This document shows positions 49,435 to 58,983 of a DNA stretch of 64,000 nt, piece by piece. The DNA comes from an uncultured Marinobacter sp. (GTDB taxonomy: Bacteria > Pseudomonadota > Gammaproteobacteria > Pseudomonadales > Oleiphilaceae). Positions within the stretch are counted from its first letter, which is position 1; every line of letters begins with the position of its first letter. Both the position numbers and the translations under genes were made by a program. Below the pieces are notes generated by a model that saw nothing but the letters and a program-made list of their open reading frames with translations, was not told the origin of the DNA and did not search any database. Location of the stretch: NCBI RefSeq assembly GCF_913055835.1, contig NZ_CAJXKQ010000001.1, positions 62,001 to 126,000 on the forward strand, in the 5' to 3' direction.

Positions 49435-50541
49435 ATGGAACGCAAGTTGGCAAGGATGGATGGTTCCTATAACGTTGAGGGCTTTCCTCTCAGAATTCAG
49501 GAGCGCGTTGTGTCCCAGTCCGAACAGTTTGCCAGCGACAACTACAGCGGTGTTTGCCCACAGGCCTGGAAAGCCATGGAAGCGGCCAACCGGATGGATG
49601 AGCCGGCATACGGCGAGGACAGCTGGACGCAAAAGGCGGCGGATGGCCTCAGGACGCTCTTCGATACCGACTGTGACGTTTACTTCGTGTTTAATGGCAC
49701 CGCAGCCAACTCCCTGGCCTTGGCCTCAATCGGTCAGTCGTTCCACAGCGTGATCTGCCATGAGCTTGCGCACATCGAAACCGACGAATGCGGTGGCCCG
49801 GAGTACGCCTCCAATGGGGCCAAGCTGCTGCTGGGGCAGGGCGAAAATGGCAAGCTTACGCCCCAAAGCATTGAGCACCTGGTAACCAAGCGGACCGATA
49901 TTCACTACCCGAAACCCAAGGCGCTCAGTCTCACCCAGGCCACAGAGGTAGGGACGGTCTATACGCCCGAGGAGCTCAGGGTTATTCGGGCTGTAGCCGA
50001 CCGTCATAAGCTCAGTATTCATATGGATGGCGCCCGGTTTGCCAATGCCGTGGCGGCGCTGGATGTGCACCCGTCCGAGATTACCTGGAAGGCCGGAGTG
50101 GATGTTTTGTGTTTTTCCGGCACCAAGAACGGTCTGGCCCTGGGCGAGGCGGTGGTTTTTTTCAATCGATCACTGGCAGAAGATTTTGAATGGCGCTGCA
50201 AGCAGGCGGGGCAACTGGCCTCGAAAATGCGTTATATCTCGGCACCCTGGTGCGGACTGCTTGAGAATGATGTCTGGTTGCAGAATGCCCGACATGCGAA
50301 CGCCTGCGCCCAACGCCTGGCGGAGGGTCTGGAAGGCCTGCCAGGAGTCAGTTTGCGGTATCCGCGACAGGTCAATGGCGTGTTTGTAGAAATGCCTGAA
50401 GCTGTGCAGGTCCAGCTACGCGCCAGAGGCTGGCGGTTCTACAACTTCATTGGTGGTAGCGCCCGGCTCATGTGTTCCTGGGCAACCACGGAAGCCCAGG
50501 TAGACCGGTTTCTCGCCGATGTTCGTTCTCTGGTGGGTTAA
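49435..50541 (+). CDS. Low-specificity threonine aldolase-like PLP enzyme (beta-eliminating lyase family)
   Basis: The 368-residue fold-type I PLP enzyme has the pyridoxal lysine K231 in CFSGTKNG, HMDGAR for the PLP-nitrogen aspartate, and FVFNGTAANSLAL for the phosphate. It resembles LtaE-type threonine aldolases, which split threonine or 3-hydroxy amino acids into glycine and an aldehyde. The ATG at 49435 has no ideal ribosome site, and an ATG at 49456 is the alternative. It is convergent with the pxp operon, overlapping its last gene by four bases. Confidence 0.9.
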   Translation: MERKLARMDGSYNVEGFPLRIQERVVSQSEQFASDNYSGVCPQAWKAMEAANRMDEPAYGEDSWTQKAADGLRTLFDTDCDVYFVFNGTAANSLALASIGQSFHSVICHELAHIETDECGGPEYASNGAKLLLGQGENGKLTPQSIEHLVTKRTDIHYPKPKALSLTQATEVGTVYTPEELRVIRAVADRHKLSIHMDGARFANAVAALDVHPSEITWKAGVDVLCFSGTKNGLALGEAVVFFNRSLAEDFEWRCKQAGQLASKMRYISAPWCGLLENDVWLQNARHANACAQRLAEGLEGLPGVSLRYPRQVNGVFVEMPEAVQVQLRARGWRFYNFIGGSARLMCSWATTEAQVDRFLADVRSLVG

Positions 50542-51482
50542 GCCTGAACCTGATCGATAAAGGCACGGTGTTGCCGGAGCGCCTGCTCCGCGCCAGTTGG
50601 CCTGAGCCGAACACTCTGCCCTGGAAGGCACTGGGCCAGCCTGCTGGCGGCAAGCGGGGTAAGGTTCCCCAGCCGGGGGTAGCCGCCAATGGTTTGCCGG
50701 TCGTTGAGCAGCGCGATGGGTTGGCCATCTGGCGGAACCTGCACCGCGCCCAGGGAGATGCCTTCGGAAACCATAGACCCGATCCGGCAGTGCAGAGCCG
50801 GGCCGGTCAGGCGAACGCCCATCCGGTCAGCGCGATCATCAACCCGCCATTCGCAGTTGAAGGCGTCATACAGGCTGCGTCCTGTGAAATCGGCAATCTG
50901 GGCGCCCGGCAACAGATCGAGAACGGCGGGCCGGGAGTAATCCGGTTGCTCGCTTTCCGGCGCTTCAACGGCCTCCGTATACGCGCAATCAGGCATTGAG
51001 ACTGTCAGACGGTCGCCTTCCGCCAGGCGCTGACCCTGGCCGTCAAAACCGCCCAGCTTTTCCCGGACGACACAGGCAACGCTGCCCAGTACCGGCTCCG
51101 CTGAAAATCCGCCGGCCACTGCAAGATAGGCGCGCAGGCCCCTGGCCGGTGCGCCAAAAACGATCCGTTCCCCCTTGCCAATCCGGATCCTGAGCCACAT
51201 GGGCAGCGGCTGGGTGTCGTGTTTGGCCGAGAGATCCGCGCCGGTCACGGCAATGGTCAGATCACATTCAGCCTGTAATTCCAGGCCACCAAAGGTAACC
51301 TCCAGAACCGGGCTGCCCCAACGATTACCAGCCAGCTGGTTGGCCCAGGCCCAGGCGTGAAGATCTGCGGGTCCACTCTGGGTAACGCCCAGATGCCGTA
51401 CACCGAAACGCCCGGCATCCTGCAGCAATGCCAGTGGGCCGGCCCGGTTTACCCGAAATCCATAGGTCGTAGCAGGGTTCAT
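50538..51482 (-). CDS. pxpC: 5-oxoprolinase subunit PxpC (biotin-dependent carboxyltransferase family, KipA)
   Basis: The 314-residue protein matches PxpC/KipA: LALLQDAGRFGVRHLGVTQSGPAD, then YLAVAGGFSAEPVLGS and the C-terminal PDGQPIALLNDRQTIGGYP. With PxpA and PxpB it forms the bacterial ATP-dependent 5-oxoprolinase that opens pyroglutamate to glutamate. The three genes are in the order pxpA-pxpB-pxpC on the minus strand, each start overlapping the previous stop (ATGA). Length and motifs are normal. Confidence 0.95.
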   Translation of the reverse strand: MNPATTYGFRVNRAGPLALLQDAGRFGVRHLGVTQSGPADLHAWAWANQLAGNRWGSPVLEVTFGGLELQAECDLTIAVTGADLSAKHDTQPLPMWLRIRIGKGERIVFGAPARGLRAYLAVAGGFSAEPVLGSVACVVREKLGGFDGQGQRLAEGDRLTVSMPDCAYTEAVEAPESEQPDYSRPAVLDLLPGAQIADFTGRSLYDAFNCEWRVDDRADRMGVRLTGPALHCRIGSMVSEGISLGAVQVPPDGQPIALLNDRQTIGGYPRLGNLTPLAASRLAQCLPGQSVRLRPTGAEQALRQHRAFIDQVQA

Positions 51483-52213
51483 GAGCCCGTCTCCTCTTTT
51501 GCCGGTTCCGCCGGGGCAGGATCACCGCCTTCGCTTTCAAAAGTCTGCCGGTCAACAGAGACAAAGCGCACCCTGTCACCCACCTTCAACAGGCTGAATC
51601 CCTCCCGGTTTCGATCGAACAGGCGGGCGGCTGTGCGACCGATCAGGTTCCAGCCACCGGGAGTCACCGCAGGGTAGGCGGCGGTCTGCTGGCCCGCGAT
51701 GGCGACACTGCCGGCCGGTACTTTCTGCCTGGGTGTGTTCATCCGGGGGCAGGTGAGGCTTTCATCCAGAAGCCCCATGAAGGCAAAACCGGGGGAGAAT
51801 CCCAGGGCAAACACCCGATATTCCTGGAAGCTGTGGGTTTTGATCACGCTTTCGACAGACATGTCCGAGAGCCTGGCCACGCGCTCAAGGTCCGGCCCCA
51901 CCGAGGTGTCGTACCAGGTGGCAATTTCGTGCAGCTCACCTTCACCGCCGGCGTCGTCCGGAACCAGGTTGTGCAGTACATCCGCCAGTCTCTTCCGGGC
52001 CTCCCAGGAACTGATCCGCAGCGGATCAAAGGTCACCAGCAGGGTGGTGTAGGAGGGCACCAGATCCACCAGCGCCTCGCCAAAAGCCACCTCGCAGTCG
52101 TGGGTCAGCGCAGACAGCCACAACAGGTTGTTTTCCTCGATTGTCTCGAACAGGCGCACCATCCAGCTGTCAATGCCGGCCGATTCAAGTCTCGGCAGGG
52201 CCGTATGGGTCAC
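51479..52213 (-). CDS. pxpB: 5-oxoprolinase subunit PxpB (KipI-like)
   Basis: The 244-residue protein has the allophanate-hydrolase-subunit-1 fold of Pxp[17 protein letters not shown] start region, [31 protein letters not shown] and a C-terminal GDRVRF. It pairs with PxpC to couple ATP hydrolysis to opening of the 5-oxoproline ring. Its ATG overlaps the pxpA stop and its stop overlaps the pxpC start. Confidence 0.95.
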   Translation of the reverse strand: MTHTALPRLESAGIDSWMVRLFETIEENNLLWLSALTHDCEVAFGEALVDLVPSYTTLLVTFDPLRISSWEARKRLADVLHNLVPDDAGGEGELHEIATWYDTSVGPDLERVARLSDMSVESVIKTHSFQEYRVFALGFSPGFAFMGLLDESLTCPRMNTPRQKVPAGSVAIAGQQTAAYPAVTPGGWNLIGRTAARLFDRNREGFSLLKVGDRVRFVSVDRQTFESEGGDPAPAEPAKEETGS

Positions 52214-52965
52214 GAGGCCTTCTCCAGGGTGGTCAGCATCTCGCGGATGCGCCTGACGGCGGCGATGGAGTCTTCATTGTCGCCGTGAACGCACAGGGTG
52301 TCGGCCTCCAGAACCAGCTGGCTGCCATCGCTGGCGGTCAGGGGTTGCCCGGTGGCAATCCGCCGCGCCTGTTCAATGATGGTTTCCGGGTCATGATGAA
52401 CAGCACCCCGTTGGGAGCGGGGTACCAGGCGGCCCTCAGGGTCATAGGCCCGGTCGGCGAACGCTTCAAACCACAGGGTAATGCCATGCTCCTCGGCCTG
52501 GGCGCGGAGGTTGGCGGTGTCCCGCATGGCGAGTGTCATCAGGGGCAAAGCCGCATTGAAAGATCGAATTGCTCGGGCAACGGCCGCAAAGCGGTCGGCG
52601 TCGCGGGCCATATCGTTGTAGAGGGCACCGTGAGGTTTGACATAGACAAGGTGGGTTCCCTCCGCCCGGCAGATACTCTCGAGCGCGCCCAGCTGATACA
52701 GAACCAGGTTCTCGATCTCATCGGCCGAACAGGCCATCGAGCGCCGGCCAAAGCCGACCAGGTCCGGGTAGGCCGGATGGGCTCCAATGCCGACGCCGTG
52801 TGTTTTCGCGAGGCGAACGGTTTTACGCATCACGTCCGGATCGGAAGCGTGAAACCCGCAGGCGATGTTGGCCAGGTCGACATGGGGCATGACTTCATGA
52901 TCCAGCCCCATAACCCAGGGGCCGAAGCTCTCGCCCATGTCGGCGTTCAGCTTCAAGGTTGCCAT
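52210..52965 (-). CDS. pxpA: 5-oxoprolinase subunit PxpA (LamB/YcsF family)
   Basis: The 251-residue protein matches YcsF/Pxp[18 protein letters not shown] at the N-terminus, [24 protein letters not shown] and the signature [13 protein letters not shown]. It is the third subunit of the ATP-dependent 5-oxoprolinase. It begins the pxpABC gene block, behind GAGGTAATT, and lies 40 bases after the OYE-type gene on the same strand. Confidence 0.96.
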   Translation of the reverse strand: MATLKLNADMGESFGPWVMGLDHEVMPHVDLANIACGFHASDPDVMRKTVRLAKTHGVGIGAHPAYPDLVGFGRRSMACSADEIENLVLYQLGALESICRAEGTHLVYVKPHGALYNDMARDADRFAAVARAIRSFNAALPLMTLAMRDTANLRAQAEEHGITLWFEAFADRAYDPEGRLVPRSQRGAVHHDPETIIEQARRIATGQPLTASDGSQLVLEADTLCVHGDNEDSIAAVRRIREMLTTLEKAS

Positions 52966-53004
52966 AATTACCTCGTTGCCTCTTGGTGAGGCGTTTGTGT
53001 TGGC

Positions 53005-54171
53005 TCAGAAAATGTTTGACCGTTCGTACTGCCTGGGCCATTCAACGTTTTCCGCTTTCAGGGCAGCGGCTGCCTTCAATGGCCAGGTGGGATCTGCCAG
53101 CAGCGCCCGGCCCAGTATCACCAGGTCTGCCTGGCCATTGGCAATCACCGACTCGGCAAGATCCGGGCTGTGAATCAGCCCGACAGCGCCGGTCGCAATC
53201 TCGGCCCGGCTGCGAACAGCCTGTGCCAGCGGTATCTGGTAGCCAGGGTGAATCGGAATCTGCTGTCGCGGATCGTTGCCGCCTGAGGAGCAGTCTATCA
53301 GGTCCACATCACCCTGGAAGCGGAGCAGGGTGGCCAGACGAACGGTGTCGTCCAGTGTCCAGCCGCCCTCGACCCAGTCGGTGCAGGACAGGCGCAGGAA
53401 CAGGGGCAGATCGTCCGGCCATTCCTGGCGCACCACCTGTATGGATTCCTGCAGAAAACGAATCCGGTTTTCGAATGAGCCACCGTACTCGTCGGTCCGC
53501 TGATTGCTCAGTGGTGACAGGAACTGGTGAATGAGATAGCCGTGGGCGCCATGCAGTTCCAGGGCCCGAAACCCGGCTTCCCGCGCCCGCCGGGTCGCGG
53601 TTCGCAGTGCTTCGAGTGAGTCACCGATCTGGTCCTTTGACATGGCCTGGGGAACTTGCCACTGGCTGGCGTAGGGCAGGGCCGATGCTGAAACCAGGTC
53701 TTCCCCCCCGCCGGTGTCTGCCCGCAGCGGGTGTGAGCCTTCCCAGGGGCGCCCCACCGATGCCTTTCTGCCCGCATGGCCAAGCTGGATGCCGGGCACG
53801 GCCCCCTGCTCTGACACAAAACGGGCAATGCGGGCCAAACGGTCCCGCTGTTCATCGTTCCACAGCCCCAGGCAGTGGGGCGTAATCCGGCCCCTGGGTT
53901 CGATATGCACGGCCTCGGTGAACACCCAGCCGGCGCCGCCCGAGGCCCGAGCCCCAAGATGGACGAAATGCCAGTCATTGGAGAGACCGTCCTGGCCGGA
54001 ATACTGACACATGGGCGAGAGCATGATCCGGTTCCGGGCAGTCACCGAGCGGAACTGGATCGGCCGGAACATGTGGGGGTTCGGGTCGCGTTTCAGGATC
54101 CGGCGGGCATTCTCGCCGCCAGAGCGGGAATCGGTAATCGGCGATTGTGAATCACGGGTGGTGTCAGTCAT
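53005..54171 (-). CDS. NADH:flavin oxidoreductase, YqjM-type old yellow enzyme
   Basis: The 388-residue FMN protein has the thermophilic-like OYE pattern: RIMLSPMCQYSGQDGLSNDW (with the Cys that tunes FMN in SPMCQ), ELHGAHGYLIHQFLSPLSNQRTDEYGG and a C-terminal ARALLADP. It reduces activated C=C bonds with NAD(P)H. The first ~30 residues are hydrophilic and may not belong to the mature start; a later start at the methionine near residue 34 is possible. Its ATG overlaps the stop of the membrane-protein gene upstream, so it is in the long leftward operon. Confidence 0.9.
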   Translation of the reverse strand: MTDTTRDSQSPITDSRSGGENARRILKRDPNPHMFRPIQFRSVTARNRIMLSPMCQYSGQDGLSNDWHFVHLGARASGGAGWVFTEAVHIEPRGRITPHCLGLWNDEQRDRLARIARFVSEQGAVPGIQLGHAGRKASVGRPWEGSHPLRADTGGGEDLVSASALPYASQWQVPQAMSKDQIGDSLEALRTATRRAREAGFRALELHGAHGYLIHQFLSPLSNQRTDEYGGSFENRIRFLQESIQVVRQEWPDDLPLFLRLSCTDWVEGGWTLDDTVRLATLLRFQGDVDLIDCSSGGNDPRQQIPIHPGYQIPLAQAVRSRAEIATGAVGLIHSPDLAESVIANGQADLVILGRALLADPTWPLKAAAALKAENVEWPRQYERSNIF

Positions 54172-55001
54172 GGCTCGATAGTCCGGTTATTGTTGGAAGA
54201 AGCGCCCAGCAGGTGGCCATAGGCGCGACGGAAGCGCCACTGGCTGATCATGAACAGAATCGCGCTGACCCCGATTGAGGCCAGCAGGGAAAGAAAAAAG
54301 GTGACCATGGGGTGGACGTGGCCCACCAGAACGGCAGTGACCACCGCAAAGGCCACCAGGCTCAGCATGCCTTGCTGTGCCGCGGCCACGGTTGCCCTGG
54401 CCACATTGGCGCCATAGCGGTCATACAGTGCCCAGCCGATGGTGAACAGGCCCACGGGAAAACCCACCAGCATGCCGGATAGCAGCGGGCCGGACCTGGC
54501 CGCCACCGTTGTGGCCACCGCAACCAGCACGCCGGCCAGCAACCCGCGCAGAATCAGGTCGAACCAGCCCGTGGCAGCCGCAGCCCTGCTCTGGTCCAGG
54601 GCCAGTGCACGCTTGATGACTTCTGCGCCCAGCAGGACCAGGCCATACACCAGAACGGCGACGGCAATGCCTCCGGGCATGAATGCAAACAGCCAGGCCG
54701 TGGGAATCCAGCACAGGGTTGCCAGGGCAAGGCTGCCAACCGCGCCCAGCCGCCCGGCAGCCAGCACAAACGTGATGCTGAACAGCAGGGTTGCGATCAA
54801 TGCGTGCAGGGTGGCGAGGGCGGCTTCTTCAACAAACCCGGCGGGCCAGTCCTGCAGCATGAAGTAGTACCCGGGGCCCAGAATAATGGGAGTCCCTGCC
54901 ATGATGCCGCCAAGCCTCGGCCCCAGTTTGCCAACCGCCACGGAAACGCCGATCACGACGACGGCGGTGGCAATGAGCTTGGTGAGGAGGACGGTCAGCA
55001 T
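54168..55001 (-). CDS. Polytopic membrane protein of the 5-oxoproline cluster
   Basis: The 277-residue protein has eight or nine hydrophobic helices in what look like two related halves, with glycine/proline motifs GTPIILGPGYYF and LSGMLVGFPVGLFTIGW repeated in position. I do not recognise a named transporter family with certainty. It could be an exporter or a carrier. It lies between the amidase and the OYE gene in the leftward operon, six bases after the amidase stop, so it may move a substrate or product of this pathway. Confidence 0.65.
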   Translation of the reverse strand: MLTVLLTKLIATAVVVIGVSVAVGKLGPRLGGIMAGTPIILGPGYYFMLQDWPAGFVEEAALATLHALIATLLFSITFVLAAGRLGAVGSLALATLCWIPTAWLFAFMPGGIAVAVLVYGLVLLGAEVIKRALALDQSRAAAATGWFDLILRGLLAGVLVAVATTVAARSGPLLSGMLVGFPVGLFTIGWALYDRYGANVARATVAAAQQGMLSLVAFAVVTAVLVGHVHPMVTFFLSLLASIGVSAILFMISQWRFRRAYGHLLGASSNNNRTIEP

Positions 55002-55006
55002 GGCGG

Positions 55007-56338
55007 TTACAAAGCGCGTTCAATGGCCTGTGCCAGGCGCAACAGGGTATCGTCCGTGCCGTTTCGGCCGACCAGCATCAGTCCGCTCGGCAGCTCTTCG
55101 GCTCTGTGGTTAGGCAGGCTGATGGCGCACAGATCCAGCATATTTGCCACGGTCGGGTTGCGAAGCACCAAAAGGTTCTGCCGGGCGTAGTCTTCGTCGG
55201 CCGTCAGTTCCTCGAACCTTGGTGGTACCACAGGCACTGTCGGGGCCAGCAGGCCATCGTAATCCTGCAGCCACTGGTCGGCCTGCTGTTTTCTGGCCTG
55301 CCGCCGGCGGCAGAGTTCCAGGTAATCGGCGGCGCTGATTGCAGCGCCGCGCTGGATCCGGCTGCCGACGCGTGGATCGTAAAGCTCCCCGTGTTTTTCC
55401 AGAGAGTGTCGGTGCACAAAGTAGCTCTCGGCGGCAGTGAAGCCGCCACCTTCCATCAGCTCCGGGATCGCTGCGAGCACCGGCGCAGGAGCCTCGATAA
55501 GGGTTGCACCGGCATTTCGCAGGGTCTCCAGGCTGCAGCTGAAGGCGGTTGCAACGGTGTTGTCCAGGTCGTCCAGCATATAGTCTGTTGGCACAACGAA
55601 GCGGAGCCCTTTCAGCGAAACGGGCCTGATTGGCCGGTAGGAGCGTCCGGACAATACCGCATCCAGGCGGGCACAGCAGTCAACCGTGGGAGCAATGGGG
55701 CCGATGGAGTCCAGGCTGTCCGATAGCGGGAAGGTGCCGTCCCGGGGCACCCTCGACTGGCTGGGTTTGAAACCGGTGAGTCCACAGAACGCTGCAGGTA
55801 TTCGCACCGAGCCGCCGGTGTCGGTACCGATGGCGCCTGCGGCCATGCCCAGTGCCACGGCAACGGCGGCACCGGAGGAGGAACCACCCGGAATACGTCC
55901 CGGCGCCAGGGGATTGTCTGGCGTACCGTAGTGGGGGTTCAGACCGAGCCCTGAGTAGGCGAATTCGGTCATATTGGTGTGCCCGGTGATCACCGCGCCC
56001 TCGCGCCGCAATCGCGAAACAATCAGGGCATCCCCGGTTGCCGGATCCTGCCAGCCCCGGGAGCCGGCGTGGGTGACTTCGCCCGCAACATCGAACAGAA
56101 CCTTCAGGGCAATGGGCAACCCGGCAAGCTGTCCTCCCGACAGTCCGGCCGCATGCAGACGATCGGCGGCCTCGGCCTCGGCCCGCGCCGACTGGTCGAA
56201 GCGTCGGGTGTAAACCTGGGCGGTGGCACTGTCTCTGAGATCAATCTGGGTGAAGCAGCTTTCCAGCAATTCGGTGGCCCGTTGTTTGCCGCTGCCCAGA
56301 TCGTCCAGCAAGGTCGCAAGTGGGGTTACCGGGTTCAT
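55007..56338 (-). CDS. Amidase (amidase-signature family)
   Basis: The 443-residue enzyme has the Ser-cisSer-Lys triad of the amidase-signature family: K79 in PIALKVLFDV, the GGSSSG loop at 151-156, and nucleophile S177 in GTDTGGSVRIPAAFCG. It hydrolyses an amide to acid and ammonia or amine. Its ATG overlaps the DUF2848 stop (56335-56338). With TRAP transport, DUF1445 and 5-oxoprolinase in the same run, a cyclic or linear amide of glutamate-like compounds is a plausible substrate, but not shown. Confidence 0.92.
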   Translation of the reverse strand: MNPVTPLATLLDDLGSGKQRATELLESCFTQIDLRDSATAQVYTRRFDQSARAEAEAADRLHAAGLSGGQLAGLPIALKVLFDVAGEVTHAGSRGWQDPATGDALIVSRLRREGAVITGHTNMTEFAYSGLGLNPHYGTPDNPLAPGRIPGGSSSGAAVAVALGMAAGAIGTDTGGSVRIPAAFCGLTGFKPSQSRVPRDGTFPLSDSLDSIGPIAPTVDCCARLDAVLSGRSYRPIRPVSLKGLRFVVPTDYMLDDLDNTVATAFSCSLETLRNAGATLIEAPAPVLAAIPELMEGGGFTAAESYFVHRHSLEKHGELYDPRVGSRIQRGAAISAADYLELCRRRQARKQQADQWLQDYDGLLAPTVPVVPPRFEELTADEDYARQNLLVLRNPTVANMLDLCAISLPNHRAEELPSGLMLVGRNGTDDTLLRLAQAIERAL

Positions 56339-57012
56339 GCGATCACCGGCAGGGTCTGGATGGCATACCGGTGCTGGAGTTCGTGGCCGGTCACCGGGTC
56401 TTTCAGCACCACGCGGAAGGCGTCGGCTGGTCGCAACTCGCCAATAACCGGAAGCGTGCCACAGAGCATGGCCTGGCCGGGTGCCAGCTCTGGCTTATCA
56501 AGGCCGAAACGCCTCAGTAATTCGGTGGGGTGCAGTAGTCCGGTTACCGGGCCTTGCTGGTACAGCACTTCCTCGCCGTCGATGGTGGCATAGGAGGCCA
56601 TCTGGAGTTCATCCCAATGGTCGATGACCTGGTCCAGGCGCCAGGCCTGCGCGCCGACGGGCTTGGCGCAGACCTGCTTGGAGTGGGCCACCGACCAGGC
56701 TTCCGCCTCACGATCGGTGTGATCGGAACCAATGCTGACCAGGGTTCCCTGGTCGCTGCCAATCAGAACAACTTCAACTTCACCACTGGTCTGCCCGCCC
56801 AACACCTGGATCTCCGGCGCCGTGGTTAGCTGGTTGGCTGCCACGCGGTAGAACAGCGGGGTTTCAGAGGGCGGTGTTACGCCAATTTCCTTCAGTTCTT
56901 CAATGTGTTCATCAATGGCTGCCTGCACCCGGCCCGCCCAGCCAGCGATCACCAGCTGGCGGATTTCTATGGTGATATTCTCTCGGGTGTCTGCAAGGTG
57001 AAACGTTGTCAT
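56335..57012 (-). CDS. DUF2848 family protein
   Basis: The 225-residue cytoplasmic protein matches DUF2848 (PPSETPLFYRVAANQLTT, EVEVVLIGSDQGTLVSIGSDHTDRE, and the C-terminal PADAFRVVLKDPVTG). The family resembles fumarylacetoacetate-hydrolase-like folds and its reaction is unknown. It is regularly found beside amidases and TRAP transporters. It overlaps the amidase start by four bases and is 31 bases after the DctM gene. Confidence 0.88.
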   Translation of the reverse strand: MTTFHLADTRENITIEIRQLVIAGWAGRVQAAIDEHIEELKEIGVTPPSETPLFYRVAANQLTTAPEIQVLGGQTSGEVEVVLIGSDQGTLVSIGSDHTDREAEAWSVAHSKQVCAKPVGAQAWRLDQVIDHWDELQMASYATIDGEEVLYQQGPVTGLLHPTELLRRFGLDKPELAPGQAMLCGTLPVIGELRPADAFRVVLKDPVTGHELQHRYAIQTLPVIA

Positions 57013-57043
57013 CAGGTTACTCCGATTGAGGTTTTGTGACCGG

Positions 57044-58327
57044 TTAATTCATCAGCTCAGGCAGGAAGGTCGCCAGCTCCGGGAACAGCACCAGGACAAC
57101 CGCCATCAGGAACATGATGCCGACATAGGGCATGGCGCCCTTCATGACATCGCTGAACGGACCGCCTTCGCGAACGCCCTGCACCACGTAGAGATTGAGT
57201 CCCACGGGCGGGGTGATCAGCGCCATCTCAATGAGCAGGATGATCAGGATGCCGAGCCAGACCGGATCGAAGCCCATGCCAATAATGATGGGGGCAACAA
57301 TGGGAATGGTGATCACCATCAGCGACAGGGTTTCAATAAAGAAGCCCAGGATGATGTAAAGCAGGATCGCGAGCATCAGGGTCGAGTAGGGCCCCAGGCC
57401 CGCACCTTCCAGGAAGCTGGTCAGCTCACGGGTGATGCCTGCAGATGCGAGAACGAAGTTCAGGAAATAGGACGCAATGATGATCAGGATGATCATGCCG
57501 GTCGTCTTCATGGTGCCGTCCAGGGCTTCAACAATGACTTTGACCGACAGCTTCCTCATGAAGGCGGCAATGGCTATTGCGCCGAGCACGCCCAGCGACG
57601 CGGCCTCGGTGGGTGTTGCCAGCCCGGTATAGATGGAGCCCACCACAATGCCGAACAAGGCAAGCACCGGCACCAGATGCCTCAGGCCTGAAATCCGCTC
57701 GCCCCAGCTGTGGGAAACGCTGGGCCCGCCGAGGCTCGGTTTCCAGATGCAGATCAGCGCAGTGCCAACTATGAACATCAGCGCCAGCAACAGGCCGGGT
57801 ATCAGGCCGGCGGCAAACAGCTGCGGGATGGACGTCTCGGTCAGGAAGCCATAGACAATCAGGTTGATCGAAGGCGGGATCATGATGCCCAGTGTGCCGC
57901 CGGCGGCGATGGAGCCGGTGAACAGTTTCGGGTCATAGCCCATATCCCTGCCCTGGGGCAGCGCGACGGTGCCGATGGTGGCGGCGGTCGCCACGCTGGA
58001 GCCGGAGGTGGCGGAAAACAGGGTGGCGGTGCCCACATTGGCGTGAAGTAGCCCGCCCGGCAGCCAGGACAGCCAGCTTTCCAGGGCGCGGTAGGTGCCG
58101 CGGGCAATGCCGGTACGCACCAGGATCTCGCCCAGCAGAATGAACAGGGGAATAGCGATCAGCAGGTACTTGTCGGAGGCTGACCAGAGCACGTCCCCCA
58201 GGGCATTGATCAGGGGGAACGGAGAAAAGAGTTCCGCAAGCAGCAGCGCAAGTGCCATGAGTGTGGCGGCAACGGGCACGCTCAGCAGGAGTAAAGCCAT
58301 CAGAATCAGCAGCGCGGTAATAATCAT
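57044..58327 (-). CDS. dctM: TRAP transporter large permease DctM
   Basis: The 427-residue protein has about twelve helices and DctM motifs such as LLGEILVRTGIARGTYRALESW, LFSATSGSSVATAATIGTVALP and MIPPSINLIVYG. It forms the Na+-coupled transport channel with DctQ, fed by the periplasmic DctP protein encoded upstream. Its ATG overlaps the DctQ stop (58324-58327). The substrate is unknown, but the cluster points to a carboxylate such as 5-oxoproline, D-glutamate or a related amide. Confidence 0.95.
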   Translation of the reverse strand: MIITALLILMALLLLSVPVAATLMALALLLAELFSPFPLINALGDVLWSASDKYLLIAIPLFILLGEILVRTGIARGTYRALESWLSWLPGGLLHANVGTATLFSATSGSSVATAATIGTVALPQGRDMGYDPKLFTGSIAAGGTLGIMIPPSINLIVYGFLTETSIPQLFAAGLIPGLLLALMFIVGTALICIWKPSLGGPSVSHSWGERISGLRHLVPVLALFGIVVGSIYTGLATPTEAASLGVLGAIAIAAFMRKLSVKVIVEALDGTMKTTGMIILIIIASYFLNFVLASAGITRELTSFLEGAGLGPYSTLMLAILLYIILGFFIETLSLMVITIPIVAPIIIGMGFDPVWLGILIILLIEMALITPPVGLNLYVVQGVREGGPFSDVMKGAMPYVGIMFLMAVVLVLFPELATFLPELMN

Positions 58328-58920
58328 GAGCGTGCTTCCTTGTTTTCTTCTTTAATCTGTTCATCCATGGTCGGGCTACCGGCCAGTGCCTGAACACGGT
58401 CGGAATGGCCGCTGATCAGGGCGAACAGAACTTTGAGGGACATCACGCATACCGCGAAACCGAACCAGACAAGGCCGACCATCCACAGGGCCTGGGGCAT
58501 CCAGAGCGGTGTGCCCAGCGGGGTATTGGCGGTGGAGCCGCCGCTGTAGGAGGCGCTGATTACTTCGTAAACGGCATCGACTACCAGGATGGCGAACATG
58601 GCCATGGCCAGCAGTGCCACCAGATCCAGGACACCCCGGACTTTCATGGGGAAGTTCAGGTACAGGGCATCGATACGGATATGAGCCTTGCACACCAGGG
58701 TGTAGGCGAATGACCAGCTGGCACTGATCGCCATGATGTAGCCGGTCAGTTCTGTGGCATGGACCGGCGAACGCCCCATGAATTGCCGGGACATCACTTC
58801 GATGGTTACCAGCACCACCGTGAGCAGGATCAGGACACCGCCGGCGCGGGCCAGCCAGAGCGAGCCGGTCTGGACGCCGACCAGCACCCGGTCGAGTAAG
58901 GAATTCACCTGGTCTAGCAT
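58324..58920 (-). CDS. dctQ: TRAP transporter small permease DctQ
   Basis: The 198-residue protein has four hydrophobic helices and the DctQ pattern (GGVLILLTVVLVTIEVMSRQFMG; LVCKAHIRIDALYLNFPMK). It stabilises and gates DctM. A strong 12-bp hairpin (58935-58962) separates it from dctP, which commonly gives more DctP than DctQM. Confidence 0.94.
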   Translation of the reverse strand: MLDQVNSLLDRVLVGVQTGSLWLARAGGVLILLTVVLVTIEVMSRQFMGRSPVHATELTGYIMAISASWSFAYTLVCKAHIRIDALYLNFPMKVRGVLDLVALLAMAMFAILVVDAVYEVISASYSGGSTANTPLGTPLWMPQALWMVGLVWFGFAVCVMSLKVLFALISGHSDRVQALAGSPTMDEQIKEENKEARS

Positions 58921-58934
58921 GTTGGTCTCCAGAG

Positions 58935-58962
58935 CACCCGGGCTGCGGATGCAGCCCGGGTG
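58935..58962 (-). terminator. Intercistronic hairpin between dctP and dctQ
   Basis: CACCCGGGCTGC / GCAGCCCGGGTG form a perfect 12-bp stem with a four-base loop (GGAT on the + strand). It has no T tract. In TRAP operons such a structure would protect the dctP mRNA and lower expression of dctQM; this is inferred. Confidence 0.7.
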
Positions 58963-58983
58963 TCAGGTCGGTTTGAGGTAGAG

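Noticed and set aside
57026..57691. Plus-strand frame opposite dctM
   Set aside because: It lies fully within dctM on the other strand and is rich in D, H, Q and N, as expected of a shadow frame.
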